DNA from: 13-2-20CM-68-14 sp046733295
Lineage (GTDB): Bacteria; Actinomycetota; Thermoleophilia; Gaiellales; Gaiellaceae
Length of the DNA stretch: 64,000 bases
Assembly (NCBI GenBank): GCA_046733295.1
Contig: JBKPOY010000038.1
Span: 12,127-76,126, forward strand
Direction: 5' to 3'
This document shows, piece by piece, positions 42,429 to 50,375 of the stretch (position 1 is the stretch's first letter; each line of letters begins with the position of its first letter). Below the pieces are notes generated by a model, which was not told the DNA's origin, did not search any database, and saw nothing but the letters and a program-made list of their open reading frames with translations. Made by a program: the position numbers and the translations under genes.

Positions 42429-43061
42429 ATGAAGGGAATTGTGGGCAGGAAGTTGGGCATGACCCAGGTCTTCGACGAGGAGACCGGCCGGGTCACGCCG
42501 GTGACGGTGATCGAGGCGGGCCCGTGCCCGGTCGTTTCCGTGAAGACGGCGGACGTCGACGGCTACGACGCGGTTCAGGTCGCCTACGGCGAGGTCGCCG
42601 AGGATCGGCTCTCGAAGCCGAAGCTCGGACATCTCAAGAAGAACGGTGTCGACCCGCACAAGCACCTGCTCGAGTTGCGCGGGCTGACGGGCGCGACCGA
42701 GGGCGAGGCCGTGACGGTGGAGAGCTTCGAGCCGGGTGACAAGATCAAGGTCTCGGGAATCTCGATCGGCAAGGGCTTCGCCGGCACGATCAAGCGGCAC
42801 AACTTCGGCCGCGGCCCGACGTCCCACGGCTCGCACAACATCCGCAAGCCGGGTTCGGTCGGCGCGTCCGCCACTCCCTCGCGCGTGTTCAAGGGAATCA
42901 AGATGGCCGGCCGGCTCGGCGGCAAGCGGGTGACGCAGATCGGCCTCACGGTCCACTCGATCGACCCGGAGCAGAACCTCTTGCTCGTGAAGGGCGCCGT
43001 CCCGGGACCGAAGAACGGCATCGTCGAAGTCCGGGAGGAGGTCAAACGTGGCGGCGCCTAA
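42429..43061 (+). CDS. rplC: 50S ribosomal protein L3
   Basis: The product has 210 residues. The MKGIVGRKLGMTQVFDEE start is universal, and the central GKGFAGTIKRHNFGRGPTSHGSHN loop reaches the peptidyl transferase centre. The codons for GRKLG form one arm of the 15-bp stem described for the leader. The 3' end overlaps rplD by 14 bases. Usual length. Confidence 0.97.
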   Translation: MKGIVGRKLGMTQVFDEETGRVTPVTVIEAGPCPVVSVKTADVDGYDAVQVAYGEVAEDRLSKPKLGHLKKNGVDPHKHLLELRGLTGATEGEAVTVESFEPGDKIKVSGISIGKGFAGTIKRHNFGRGPTSHGSHNIRKPGSVGASATPSRVFKGIKMAGRLGGKRVTQIGLTVHSIDPEQNLLLVKGAVPGPKNGIVEVREEVKRGGA

Positions 43062-43677
43062 GGCCCCCGTCATCGACGGCACCGGCAAGAAGTCGAAGGA
43101 CCTGACGCTCGACGAGAGCGTCTTCGGAGCGACGGATGTGAAGCCGCACCTCGTCCACGAGACTGTGCGCGCGGAGATGAACGCCTCCCGCGCGGCCACT
43201 CGTGGCGTCAAGAGCCGCGGGCTCGTCGCCGGCGGCCGCTCGAAGCCGTGGCGCCAGAAGGGCACCGGCCGCGCCCGAGCGGGCTCGACCCGCGCCGTCC
43301 AGTGGACGGGCGGTGGCGTCGCCTTTCAGCCGCGGACGAACTTCACCGTCAAGGTCAATCGCAAGGAGCGGAAAGCGGCATTGCGTGCTGCGCTCTCGGC
43401 GCACACGGGCGAGGGGACGTTCGGCGTCCTCGCTGACGACTCGTTCGACGCACCCTCGACGAAGAGCGCGGCCGCCCTCGTCGAGGCCTGGGGCAAGGAC
43501 CGGCCGCTCGTGGTGATTGTCCAGGAGGAGCAGGAGGGGATCGCCAAGTCGTTTCGAAACCTCGACGGCGTTCTCGTTATGACGCCGGCCGAGGTCGAGG
43601 TCTCCGCCCTCGTCTGGGCCCGGTCGCTGCTCGTCAGCCAGGCCGCGCTGGAGACGGTTCAGGGAAAGGCCAGCTGA
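43048..43677 (+). CDS. rplD: 50S ribosomal protein L4
   Basis: The product has 209 residues. The extended loop RAATRGVKSRGLVAGGRSKPWRQKGTGRARAGSTRAVQWTGGG lines the exit tunnel. The C-terminal globular part (LVEAWGKDRPLVVIVQEE) is less conserved. L4 is the known repressor of the S10 operon in E. coli. It starts with GTG 43048 within the end of rplC; the stop overlaps the ATG of rplW. Confidence 0.96.
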   Translation: MAAPKAPVIDGTGKKSKDLTLDESVFGATDVKPHLVHETVRAEMNASRAATRGVKSRGLVAGGRSKPWRQKGTGRARAGSTRAVQWTGGGVAFQPRTNFTVKVNRKERKAALRAALSAHTGEGTFGVLADDSFDAPSTKSAAALVEAWGKDRPLVVIVQEEQEGIAKSFRNLDGVLVMTPAEVEVSALVWARSLLVSQAALETVQGKAS

Positions 43678-43976
43678 TGAGCCTGCATCCCAACGAAGTC
43701 CTGCTCGCGCCGGTGGTCTCGGAGAAGAGCTACGAGCAGATCGAGGCCGGCCGCAAATACTCGTTTCGCGTCCATCCCGACGCGCACAAGACCCAGGTCC
43801 GCCAGGCCGTCGAGGAGCTGTTCAACGTGCATGTCGAGCGCGTGAACGTGATCCAGGTGCGCTCGAAGCCGAAGCGCCGCGGGATGGTGCGCGGTCGCAA
43901 GCCCGGCTGGAAGAAGGCGATCGTGCAGATCCGCGCCGGCGAGTCGATCGAGATCTTCGAGGGGGCGCAAGCCTGA
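43677..43976 (+). CDS. rplW: 50S ribosomal protein L23
   Basis: The product has 99 residues. The LLAPVVSEKSYEQIEAGRKYSFRVHPDAHKTQVRQAVEELFNV core is typical and the protein sits at the tunnel exit, where signal recognition particle and trigger factor dock. ATG 43677 overlaps the rplD stop (TGATG); the stop overlaps the rplB start by one base. Confidence 0.97.
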   Translation: MSLHPNEVLLAPVVSEKSYEQIEAGRKYSFRVHPDAHKTQVRQAVEELFNVHVERVNVIQVRSKPKRRGMVRGRKPGWKKAIVQIRAGESIEIFEGAQA

Positions 43977-44818
43977 TGGCTATTCGTCGCTACAAGCCCA
44001 CCTCGCCCGGTCGGCGCTTCATGTCCGTCCCGGCATTCGACGAGATCACGAAGTCGGAGCCTGAGAAGAGCCTCACGGGCCCGCTCAAGAAGACCGGGGG
44101 TCGCAACCGCCAGGGGCGGATCACGCGCCGCCACGCCGGGGGTGGCCACAAGCGCCGGTTCCGGACGATCGACTTCAAGCGGACGAAGGATGGTGTCCCC
44201 GCCAAGGTGGCGGCGATCGAGTACGACCCCAACCGCTCGGCCCGGATCGCGCTGCTGCATTACGCCGACGGCGCGAAGTCGTACATCCTCGCGCCGGCGC
44301 GACTACGCGTGGGCGCGATCGTCGAGTCGGGCCCGAACGCCGACATCAAGCCTGGCAACTCCCTGCCACTGACCAACATCCCGACGGGGACGCTCGTGCA
44401 CAACGTCGAGCTCAAGCCGGGCCAGGGCGGCAAGATGGCCCGCTCCGCCGGCTCGGGCGTGCAGCTTGTCGCAAAGGACGAGGGCTACGGCGTCCTGCGC
44501 CTTCCCTCCGGCGAGATGCGCCGCGTGCCCCTCGGGTGCCGCGCCACCATCGGACAAGTCGGTAACGTCGACCACGAGAACGTCACCGACGGCAAGGCCG
44601 GCCGGAGCCGCTGGCGCGGGAAGCGACCGACCGTCCGCGGGTCGGCGATGAACCCCGTCGACCACCCTCACGGCGGCGGCGAGGGCAAGTCGAAGGGCGG
44701 GCGCCACCCGGTGACGCCCTGGGGCGTGCCGACGCTCGGCAAGCGAACCCGCCGGAAGCACAAGGAGTCCGACAAGTTGATCGTTCGCGGCCGCCGCCGC
44801 GGAAAGGACAAAAGATGA
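43976..44818 (+). CDS. rplB: 50S ribosomal protein L2
   Basis: The product has 280 residues. Key stretches are RYKPTSPGRRFMSVP, the GRNRQGRITRRHAGGGHKRRFR loop, and the C-terminal GSAMNPVDHPHGGGEGKSKGGRHP, with the histidine of the conserved peptidyl-transferase-near loop. Its TGA stop lies inside a 13-bp hairpin (44815-44843). Confidence 0.97.
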   Translation: MAIRRYKPTSPGRRFMSVPAFDEITKSEPEKSLTGPLKKTGGRNRQGRITRRHAGGGHKRRFRTIDFKRTKDGVPAKVAAIEYDPNRSARIALLHYADGAKSYILAPARLRVGAIVESGPNADIKPGNSLPLTNIPTGTLVHNVELKPGQGGKMARSAGSGVQLVAKDEGYGVLRLPSGEMRRVPLGCRATIGQVGNVDHENVTDGKAGRSRWRGKRPTVRGSAMNPVDHPHGGGEGKSKGGRHPVTPWGVPTLGKRTRRKHKESDKLIVRGRRRGKDKR

Positions 44819-44843
44819 CGAAAATGCTGCGCATTTCCGTCAT
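44815..44843 (+). promoter_or_regulatory. Hairpin covering the rplB stop codon
   Basis: ATGACGAAAATGC (44815-44827) and GCATTTCCGTCAT (44831-44843) pair over 13 positions with one A-C mismatch and a 3-base loop. The rplB TGA (44816-44818) is in the 5' arm. No T run follows, so it is not a classical terminator. The rest of the 79-base gap to rpsS holds a repeated AGGCAT word (44873 and 44885) and ends in CCACAAAGTG. Confidence 0.6.
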
Positions 44844-44897
44844 GTGCTGGTTTGGACATCGCTGCGCTCGTAGGCATTCAAGAGAGGCATCCACAAA

Positions 44898-45182
44898 GTG
44901 AGTAGATCCAGTAAGAAGGGGCCCTTCGTCGAGGAGCGGCTGATGAGCCGCATCGCCTCGATGAACGAGTCGGGTAGCAAGCAGATGATCCGCACCTGGT
45001 CGCGGACCTCGACGATCTTCCCGGAGATGGTCGGGCACACGATCGCCGTCCACGACGGCCGTAAGCACGTGCCCGTCTTCGTCACCGAGCAGATGGTCGG
45101 CCACAAGCTCGGCGAGTTCGCGCCGACGCGGATGTTCCGCGGCCACTCGGGGGACCGCAAGACGGAGGTCAAGAGGGCGTAG
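44898..45182 (+). CDS. rpsS: 30S ribosomal protein S19
   Basis: The product has 94 residues. The start MSRSSKKGPFVEERLMSRI, the IRTWSRTSTIFPEMVGHTIAVHDGRKHVPVFV core and the GHKLGEFAPTR motif are universal. S19 lies in the 30S head near the A-site finger. GTG 44898 is used; the sequence upstream is the hairpin region, and there is no strong ribosome-binding site. Confidence 0.97.
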   Translation: MSRSSKKGPFVEERLMSRIASMNESGSKQMIRTWSRTSTIFPEMVGHTIAVHDGRKHVPVFVTEQMVGHKLGEFAPTRMFRGHSGDRKTEVKRA

Positions 45183-45733
45183 TGGCGACTCCCGCGACCA
45201 CTCAGGGACAGGAGGTGCGCGCCGTCGCCAAATGGGTGCGCATGTCGCCGCGGAAGGCGCGGCTCGTCGCGGATCACATCCGTGGGCGCACCGTGCCCGA
45301 GGCCCGAACGGTGCTCGCTTTCACGCAGCGTGCGGCTGCGCGCGAGATCGAGAAGGTTCTCCACTCCGCGGTCTCGAACGCCGAGGCCAACCACGGCCTC
45401 ACCGGCGACGAGCTCGTCATCACCGCCGCCTACGTCGACGAGGGCCCGGTGATGAAGCGGTGGCGCGCACGCGCGCGCGGCCGCGTCGCCCGGATCCGCA
45501 AGCCGACCTGCCACATCACCGTCAAGCTCGCCCCGGGGGCGGCGGCGGTCGCCGCGCCTCGGCCGGCTCCGGCTCCCGAGCCGGCCGCCGAGGAAGAGCA
45601 GCCGAGGGCCGAGGAGCCGACGGCCGAGAAGCCGAAGGCGGCTCCGAGGAAGAAGACGGAGCCGAAGGCCAAGGCCGCGGCGGACAAGCCGAAGCGCGCC
45701 CCCCGCAAGCGGAAAGAGGAGACCGAGAACTAA
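45182..45733 (+). CDS. rplV: 50S ribosomal protein L22 with Lys/Glu/Pro C-terminal tail
   Basis: The product has 183 residues. Residues 1-115 are normal L22 (VAKWVRMSPRKARLVADHIRG; the tunnel hairpin EGPVMKRWRARARGRVARIRKPTCHITV). Residues about 120-183 are an Ala/Pro/Glu stretch followed by a Lys-rich end (PKRAPRKRKEETEN). The tail extends from the C-terminus, which is solvent-exposed near the tunnel exit. GTG 45182 abuts the rpsS stop; the TAA overlaps the rpsC ATG. Confidence 0.96.
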   Translation: MATPATTQGQEVRAVAKWVRMSPRKARLVADHIRGRTVPEARTVLAFTQRAAAREIEKVLHSAVSNAEANHGLTGDELVITAAYVDEGPVMKRWRARARGRVARIRKPTCHITVKLAPGAAAVAAPRPAPAPEPAAEEEQPRAEEPTAEKPKAAPRKKTEPKAKAAADKPKRAPRKRKEETEN

Positions 45734-46968
45734 TGGGCCAGAAAGTTCACCCCGGCGGGTTGCGCGTCGGCGTCATCCACGACTGGAAGTCGAACTGGTA
45801 CACGGGCAACAAGGACTTCGCCGACTTCCTGGAGGAGGACGTCCGGATCCGCGAACACATCTACAACAAGCTCGCGCACGCGGGCCTGTCCGACATCCTG
45901 ATCCGCAAGGATGCCCAGCGGATCACGATCGACATCTACACCGCCCGCCCCGGCATCGTCATCGGGAAGTCAGGCGTCGAGGTCGACGCGCTGCGCAAGG
46001 ACGTCCACGGCATGACGAACAAGGCCGTGCACATCAACATCAACGAGATCAAGCGGCCTGAGCTGGACGCCAAGCTCGTGGCACAGTCGATCGCGGAACA
46101 GCTCGAGAACCGCGTCAGCTTCCGCCGGGCGATGAAGCGCTCGCTCGCCTCGGCGATCCGCTCCGGCGCGCACGGCGTCAAGGTGCAGTGCGGAGGGCGG
46201 CTCGGCGGCGGCGAGATGAGCCGGTCGGAGAGTTACTCGGAGGGCCGCGTACCGCTGCACACGATCCGGGCCGACATCGACTATGGCTTCGCGGAGGCCA
46301 AGACGACGACGGGCCGGATCGGCGTCAAGGTCTGGATCAACAAGGGCGAGATCATGCCCTCCGGCTACGAGAGCGCCGCGCAGCAGAAGGACGCGCGCCT
46401 CGGCGACCAGGATCAGGCACGCCGCAAGGGCGGCCGCACGGAGGGGCTGGGCGCGAGCCGCGAAGGCGGCCGTGGCCGCGGCGCCGACCGCGAGGGGCTC
46501 GGGCCTGTCCGCCAGCGCCGACCCCGTCGCGGTGGCCAGGGCCGGGCGCGCCAGCGGGATGCCGGTGCGGAGCAAGCTGCCGAGACGGTCGAGCAGCCTC
46601 GCACCGACGAGCAGGGCGTGTCTGCGGAGGGCCGCGAGCAGCCGGTGATCGAGCCGCAGGTCGAAGAGACCCCCGCTGCGGTCGCCGACGCCCCCGACAC
46701 GACCACGCGCAAGCAGATGCACGAGGACCCGACGAAGCTTGACCAGTCGGGCGACCCGGGCGCCGAGAAGAAGAAGAAGGCGTCCACGAAGGCCTCCGGC
46801 GGCAGGCCCTCGGCGAGCCGCGCCGCGAAGGCCGCTCCGAAGAAGGCGACCTCTGCCACGAAGGCCTCGGCGAGTAAGGGCGCCACCGCAAAGACGGCCG
46901 CGGCGAAGAAGCCCGCTGGGAAGAAGCCGGCCGCCAAGAAGCCTGCGGCGAAGAAGGACGACGAGTAG
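45733..46968 (+). CDS. rpsC: 30S ribosomal protein S3 with 190-residue basic tail
   Basis: The product has 411 residues against 210-280 normally. Residues 1-220 are complete S3: MGQKVHPGGLRVGVIHDWKSNWY, the KH-domain GIVIGKSGVEVDALRKDV, and KVQCGGRLGGGEMSRSESYSEGRVPLHTIRADIDYG. Residues 222-411 are low complexity. First comes an Arg/Gly-rich part (about 222-280), then a Glu/Pro/Thr part, then a Lys/Ala part (KKPAGKKPAAKKPAAKK) like histone H1 or mycobacterial HupB tails. ATG 45733 gives the universal N-terminus. The next gene starts immediately after the stop. Confidence 0.96.
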   Translation: MGQKVHPGGLRVGVIHDWKSNWYTGNKDFADFLEEDVRIREHIYNKLAHAGLSDILIRKDAQRITIDIYTARPGIVIGKSGVEVDALRKDVHGMTNKAVHININEIKRPELDAKLVAQSIAEQLENRVSFRRAMKRSLASAIRSGAHGVKVQCGGRLGGGEMSRSESYSEGRVPLHTIRADIDYGFAEAKTTTGRIGVKVWINKGEIMPSGYESAAQQKDARLGDQDQARRKGGRTEGLGASREGGRGRGADREGLGPVRQRRPRRGGQGRARQRDAGAEQAAETVEQPRTDEQGVSAEGREQPVIEPQVEETPAAVADAPDTTTRKQMHEDPTKLDQSGDPGAEKKKKASTKASGGRPSASRAAKAAPKKATSATKASASKGATAKTAAAKKPAGKKPAAKKPAAKKDDE

Positions 46969-47394
46969 ATGCTGCTCCCGAAGAAGACGAAGTTCCGCAA
47001 GTACCAGCGCGGCCGCCGGGCCGGGTTCTCCAAGGGCCAGACGAGCGTCCAGGCCGGTGATTTCGGGCTCAAGGCGCTCGAGGCGGGGTGGATCACCAAC
47101 CGCCAGATCGAGGCTGCCCGAATTGCGATGACGCGCAAGATCCGCCGTGGCGGCAAGGTCTGGATCAACGTCTTCCCGGACAAGCCGGTGACCCAGAAGC
47201 CGGCCGAGACGCGCATGGGCTCCGGCAAGGGCGCGCCCGAGCACTGGGTCGCCGTGGTCAAGCCGGGCCGTGTGATGTTCGAGCTGGCCGGCGTGCCCGA
47301 GCCGCTGGCGAAAGAGGCGCTCCGGCTCGCCGGCCGAAAGCTGCCGATCAAGACGAGAGTCGTGCGCCGGGAGGCTGATCTCTTTGCGAGCTAG
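46969..47394 (+). CDS. rplP: 50S ribosomal protein L16
   Basis: The product has 141 residues. The MLLPKKTKFRKYQRGRR start, GLKALEAGWITNRQIEAARIAM and RMGSGKGAPEHWVAVVKPGRVMFE are typical. It sits near the A-site tRNA elbow. ATG 46969 directly follows the rpsC stop; the 3' end overlaps rpmC by 11 bases in another frame. Confidence 0.97.
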   Translation: MLLPKKTKFRKYQRGRRAGFSKGQTSVQAGDFGLKALEAGWITNRQIEAARIAMTRKIRRGGKVWINVFPDKPVTQKPAETRMGSGKGAPEHWVAVVKPGRVMFELAGVPEPLAKEALRLAGRKLPIKTRVVRREADLFAS

Positions 47395-47596
47395 GGACCT
47401 GCGGGATCTGACCGACGACGAGCTGGAGTTCCAGCTGGCGGAGCGCCGTCAGGAGCTCTTCAACCTGCGCTTCCAGGGGGCGACGGGCGCGCTGGAGAAT
47501 ACGGCGCGGCTCAAGCTCGCGAAGCGCGAGATCGCCCGCATCCTCACCGTCCGGACCGAGCGAGAGGCGAACGCGAATCGAGTGACGAATGGCTGA
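47384..47596 (+). CDS. rpmC: 50S ribosomal protein L29
   Basis: The product has 70 residues. RARDLRDLTDDELEFQLAERRQELFNLRFQ and ARLKLAKREIARILTVRTER are the two helices of L29, which flank the tunnel exit. The start is TTG 47384 within rplP. The 3' end overlaps the long S17 gene by 8 bases. Confidence 0.96.
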   Translation: MRARDLRDLTDDELEFQLAERRQELFNLRFQGATGALENTARLKLAKREIARILTVRTEREANANRVTNG

Positions 47597-48332
47597 CGAG
47601 AACCAGAACGAGCGGACAGAGAACGAGCAGGTCGAAGAGACCGAACCGACCGAGCAGACGGTCTCCGCCCCGGAGGGGCCGGTAGCGCCTGCGGCCGCGG
47701 CCGACGAACCGGCGGCCGACGAGCCCGCCGCTGACGAGCCTGCGGCCGAGGAGCAGGCGGCCGACGAGCCCGTCGCCGAGGAGGCTCCGGCCGAGGAGTC
47801 GCCCGCCGAGGAGGCCCCGGCCGAGGAACTGCCGGCCGACCACGCGCCCGTCGCCGACGCGGAGCCGGAGCCGGCGCCGGACGTCGAGGCCGAGGCGGCC
47901 GCTGCGGAGGCCCCCGAGGCCGAGGCCGGCGAAGAGGCCGCCGCCGAGGTCGCGCCGCAGCCCGGGCGTAAGAAGAAGCCGAAGCGCCTGCCGCGCTCCC
48001 AGCGGCACAAGCACTCCAAGCCGAAGCGCGAGCGGCCGGCCGAGCGAAGGGCGATCACCCGCCAGCCGAAGCCCGAGCAGGAGCGCGGACGGCGGCAGGA
48101 GCGTCGCGGCGTTGTCGTCTCGAATGCCGCTGACAAGACGATCGTTGTCAGGGTCGACGCCGTGAAGGCGCACCCGAAGTACAAGAAGGTCGTGCGCCGA
48201 TCGACGCGGTTCCACGCCCACGACGAGCAGAACCAGGCGAACGTCGGCGACGTCGTCCGGATCGTCGAGACCCGGCCGCTGTCTAAGACCAAGAACTGGC
48301 GACTGGCCGAGGTCGTCGAGGTGGCCAAATGA
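47589..48332 (+). CDS. rpsQ: 30S ribosomal protein S17 with 170-residue N-terminal extension
   Basis: The product has 247 residues; S17 is normally about 80-90. The S17 domain is residues about 168-247 (RRGVVVSNAADKTIVVRVDAVKAHPKYKKVVRRSTRFHAHDEQN...VVRIVETRPLSKTKNWRLAEVVEV). Residues 1-118 are strongly acidic, built on repeated AADEPA/PAEE units, and residues 119-167 are strongly basic (GRKKKPKRLPRSQRHKHSKPKRERP). ATG 47589 overlaps rpmC and the frame is continuous without a stop. The only later starts would be internal non-ATG codons close to the S17 core, so the extension is probably real. The 3' neighbour rplN follows after 46 bases. Confidence 0.93.
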   Translation: MADENQNERTENEQVEETEPTEQTVSAPEGPVAPAAAADEPAADEPAADEPAAEEQAADEPVAEEAPAEESPAEEAPAEELPADHAPVADAEPEPAPDVEAEAAAAEAPEAEAGEEAAAEVAPQPGRKKKPKRLPRSQRHKHSKPKRERPAERRAITRQPKPEQERGRRQERRGVVVSNAADKTIVVRVDAVKAHPKYKKVVRRSTRFHAHDEQNQANVGDVVRIVETRPLSKTKNWRLAEVVEVAK

Positions 48333-48378
48333 CGACCGTCCACCGCCTGTATCGGGCCCGCCGGGCAGGAGGCGCTCA

Positions 48379-48747
48379 GTGATCCAGCAGGAATCCCGCC
48401 TGCGGGTCGCCGACAACACCGGAGCCCGCGAGATCCTCTGCATCCGCGTCAAGGGCGGCTCGAAGCGCCGCTACGCGCGGGTGGGCGACGTGATCACGGC
48501 GACCGTGAAGACGGCGACGCCTCAGGGCGCCATCAAGAAGGGCGAGGTCGTCCAGGCCGTGATCGTGCGGACCCGCAAGCCGTATGGCCGCGACGACGGT
48601 ACCTCGATCGCCTTCGACGAGAACGCGGCCGTGATCATCGACCAGGGGAACAACCCGCGCGGCACCCGGATCTTCGGGCCGGTCGCGCGCGAGCTCCGCG
48701 AGAAGAACTTCATGAAGATCGTCTCACTCGCCCCGGAGGTTTTGTAA
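48379..48747 (+). CDS. rplN: 50S ribosomal protein L14
   Basis: The product has 122 residues, typical. MIQQESRLRVADNTGAREILCIRVKGGS, VGDVITATVKTATP and GTRIFGPVARELREKNFMKIVSLAPEVL are universal. GTG 48379 follows GGAGGCGC. Its stop abuts the rplX start. Confidence 0.98.
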   Translation: MIQQESRLRVADNTGAREILCIRVKGGSKRRYARVGDVITATVKTATPQGAIKKGEVVQAVIVRTRKPYGRDDGTSIAFDENAAVIIDQGNNPRGTRIFGPVARELREKNFMKIVSLAPEVL

Positions 48748-49119
48748 GTGAGTTCGAGGATGAAGGTCCGCAAGGGCGACACCGTCCACATGATCAAAGG
48801 CAAGGACCGCGGCAAGCAAGGCCGCGTCATCGACGCGCGTCCTCAGGAGCGCCGCGTCATCGTCGAGAACCTCAATCTCGTCAAGCGGCACACGAAGCCA
48901 AAGCCGATGCGCGACTCGAGCCGGATGGGCGGGACCCAGATGACGCCGGGCGGCGTGATCGAGAAGGCATCGCCGGTGCCGGTCGACAACGTCATGGTCG
49001 TCTGCCCGACCTGTAACCGGCCGACGCGGATCGGCATGAAGCTCAAGGACGTCAAGGACAAGCACCTGCACGTGCGCGTCTGCAAGCGCGCCGACTGCGG
49101 CGAGGAGATCGACAAGTGA
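48748..49119 (+). CDS. rplX: 50S ribosomal protein L24
   Basis: The product has 123 residues. The KOW domain (KVRKGDTVHMIKGKDRGKQGRVIDARPQERRVIVENLNLVKRHTKP) is followed by a C-terminal zinc ribbon with two cysteine pairs (CPTC and CKRADC). This longer L24 form occurs in several Gram-positive lineages. GTG 48748. Confidence 0.97.
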   Translation: MSSRMKVRKGDTVHMIKGKDRGKQGRVIDARPQERRVIVENLNLVKRHTKPKPMRDSSRMGGTQMTPGGVIEKASPVPVDNVMVVCPTCNRPTRIGMKLKDVKDKHLHVRVCKRADCGEEIDK

Positions 49120-49159
49120 GCGGATCGTCCTCCTGCCGCCTGCCGAAAGGTGACCGCTG

Positions 49160-49777
49160 ATGGCTCGAGCGCGAAGCCAGAACGGAAACGGCTACACGCC
49201 TCGCCTCAAGGAGCGCTACGAGAGTGAGCTGCGTGTGCGGCTGAAGGACGAGCTCGGCGTCTCGTCCCTGATGGACGTGCCCCGGCTACAGAAGATCACG
49301 CTCAACATGGGTATCGGCGACGCCAAGACGGAGGCCAAGGTGCTCGACAACGCGCTCGAGCAGCTGACGACGATCGCCGGCCAGCGGGCGCAGGTGCGCC
49401 GTGCGCGGAAGTCCGTCGCGAGCTTCAAGCTGCGCGAGGGGATGCCCGTCGGCGTCCGCGTGACGCTGCGCGGCGCGCGAATGTGGGAGTTCCTCGACCG
49501 CCTGATCTCGATCGCGCTGCCGCGGATCCGCGACTTCCGCGGCCTCAGCCCCTCGTCGTTCGACGGGCGCGGCAACTTCTCGCTCGGGATCCGCGAGCAG
49601 ATCATCTTCCCGGAGATCAACTACGACGACGTCGACACGATCCGAGGCCTCGACGTCGCGATCACGACGACCGCGAAGGACAACCGGCAGGCGGAGGCAC
49701 TTCTCCGCGGTCTCGGGATGCCGTTCCCAGGCATGGCCGAGGGTGAGCAGAGCTCGGAAGGAGACGAACAAACCTAG
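49160..49777 (+). CDS. rplE: 50S ribosomal protein L5
   Basis: The product has 205 residues. PRLQKITLNMGIGDAKTEAKVLDNA, the GVRVTLRGARMWEFLDRLISIALPRIRDFRGL block and GIREQIIFPEINYDDVD are typical. It binds 5S rRNA and P-site tRNA. ATG 49160 follows a GAAAGGTGA ribosome-binding region. The last 20 residues are an acidic extension. The TAG overlaps the GTG of rpsN. Confidence 0.97.
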   Translation: MARARSQNGNGYTPRLKERYESELRVRLKDELGVSSLMDVPRLQKITLNMGIGDAKTEAKVLDNALEQLTTIAGQRAQVRRARKSVASFKLREGMPVGVRVTLRGARMWEFLDRLISIALPRIRDFRGLSPSSFDGRGNFSLGIREQIIFPEINYDDVDTIRGLDVAITTTAKDNRQAEALLRGLGMPFPGMAEGEQSSEGDEQT

Positions 49778-49962
49778 TGGCGAAGAAATCGCTGATCGCG
49801 AAGGCCGGGCGGCCTTCCAAGTACAAGGTGCGCGACTACACTCGCTGCCGGCGCTGCGGACGCCCGCGTGCGGTCTACCGGAAGTTCGGACTGTGCCGGA
49901 TCTGCCTGCGCGAGCTCGCGCACGAGGGCTCGATCCCCGGCATGACCAAGAGTTCATGGTAG
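49777..49962 (+). CDS. rpsN: 30S ribosomal protein S14, zinc type (type Z)
   Basis: The product has 61 residues. MAKKSLIAKAGRPSKYKVRDYT is followed by CRRCGRP and CRICLREL, the four zinc cysteines of the short S14 form, and the conserved LAHEGSIPGMTKSSW end. Type Z in the spc operon is common in Gram-positive bacteria. GTG 49777. Confidence 0.97.
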   Translation: MAKKSLIAKAGRPSKYKVRDYTRCRRCGRPRAVYRKFGLCRICLRELAHEGSIPGMTKSSW

Positions 49963-49972
49963 GAGGAAGCAC

Positions 49973-50368
49973 GTGCTGACCGACCCGATCGCCGACATGT
50001 TGAGCCGCATCCGCAACGCGAACCGCGCGATGCACGACAGCGTGCAGATGCCCAACTCGCGGATGAAGGAGGAGATCGCCCGTCTCCTCAAGGAGGAGGG
50101 CTACATCCGCGACTACCACGTCGAGAACGGCGGCAGCTACAAGGTGCTCGTCGTCGACCTCAAGTACGGCCGAAACCGTGAGCGCGTGATCACGAACCTC
50201 AAGCGCATCTCGAAGCCGGGCCGCCGGATCTACGCGCGCAAGGATCGCCTGCCGCGCGTGCTCGGCGGTATGGGCGTCGCGATCCTGTCCACGTCCAACG
50301 GACTGATGACCGGCCGCACCGCGCAGGAGCGAGGCGTCGGCGGAGAGGTCGTCTGCTTCATCTGGTGA
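49973..50368 (+). CDS. rpsH: 30S ribosomal protein S8
   Basis: The product has 131 residues. MLTDPIADMLSRIRNANRA, the central YIRDYHVENGG and the C-terminal STSNGLMTGRTAQERGVGGEVVCFIW are universal. S8 is the spc-operon repressor in E. coli. GTG 49973 follows TAGGAGGAAGC, the best ribosome-binding site in this part. Confidence 0.98.
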   Translation: MLTDPIADMLSRIRNANRAMHDSVQMPNSRMKEEIARLLKEEGYIRDYHVENGGSYKVLVVDLKYGRNRERVITNLKRISKPGRRIYARKDRLPRVLGGMGVAILSTSNGLMTGRTAQERGVGGEVVCFIW

Positions 50369-50375
50369 GCCTGGA

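Noticed and set aside
47696..47900. Frameshift or misassembled fusion as explanation for the long S17
   Set aside because: The frame is uninterrupted, starts with ATG overlapping rpmC in the usual manner and keeps codon bias; other ribosomal proteins here also have tails.
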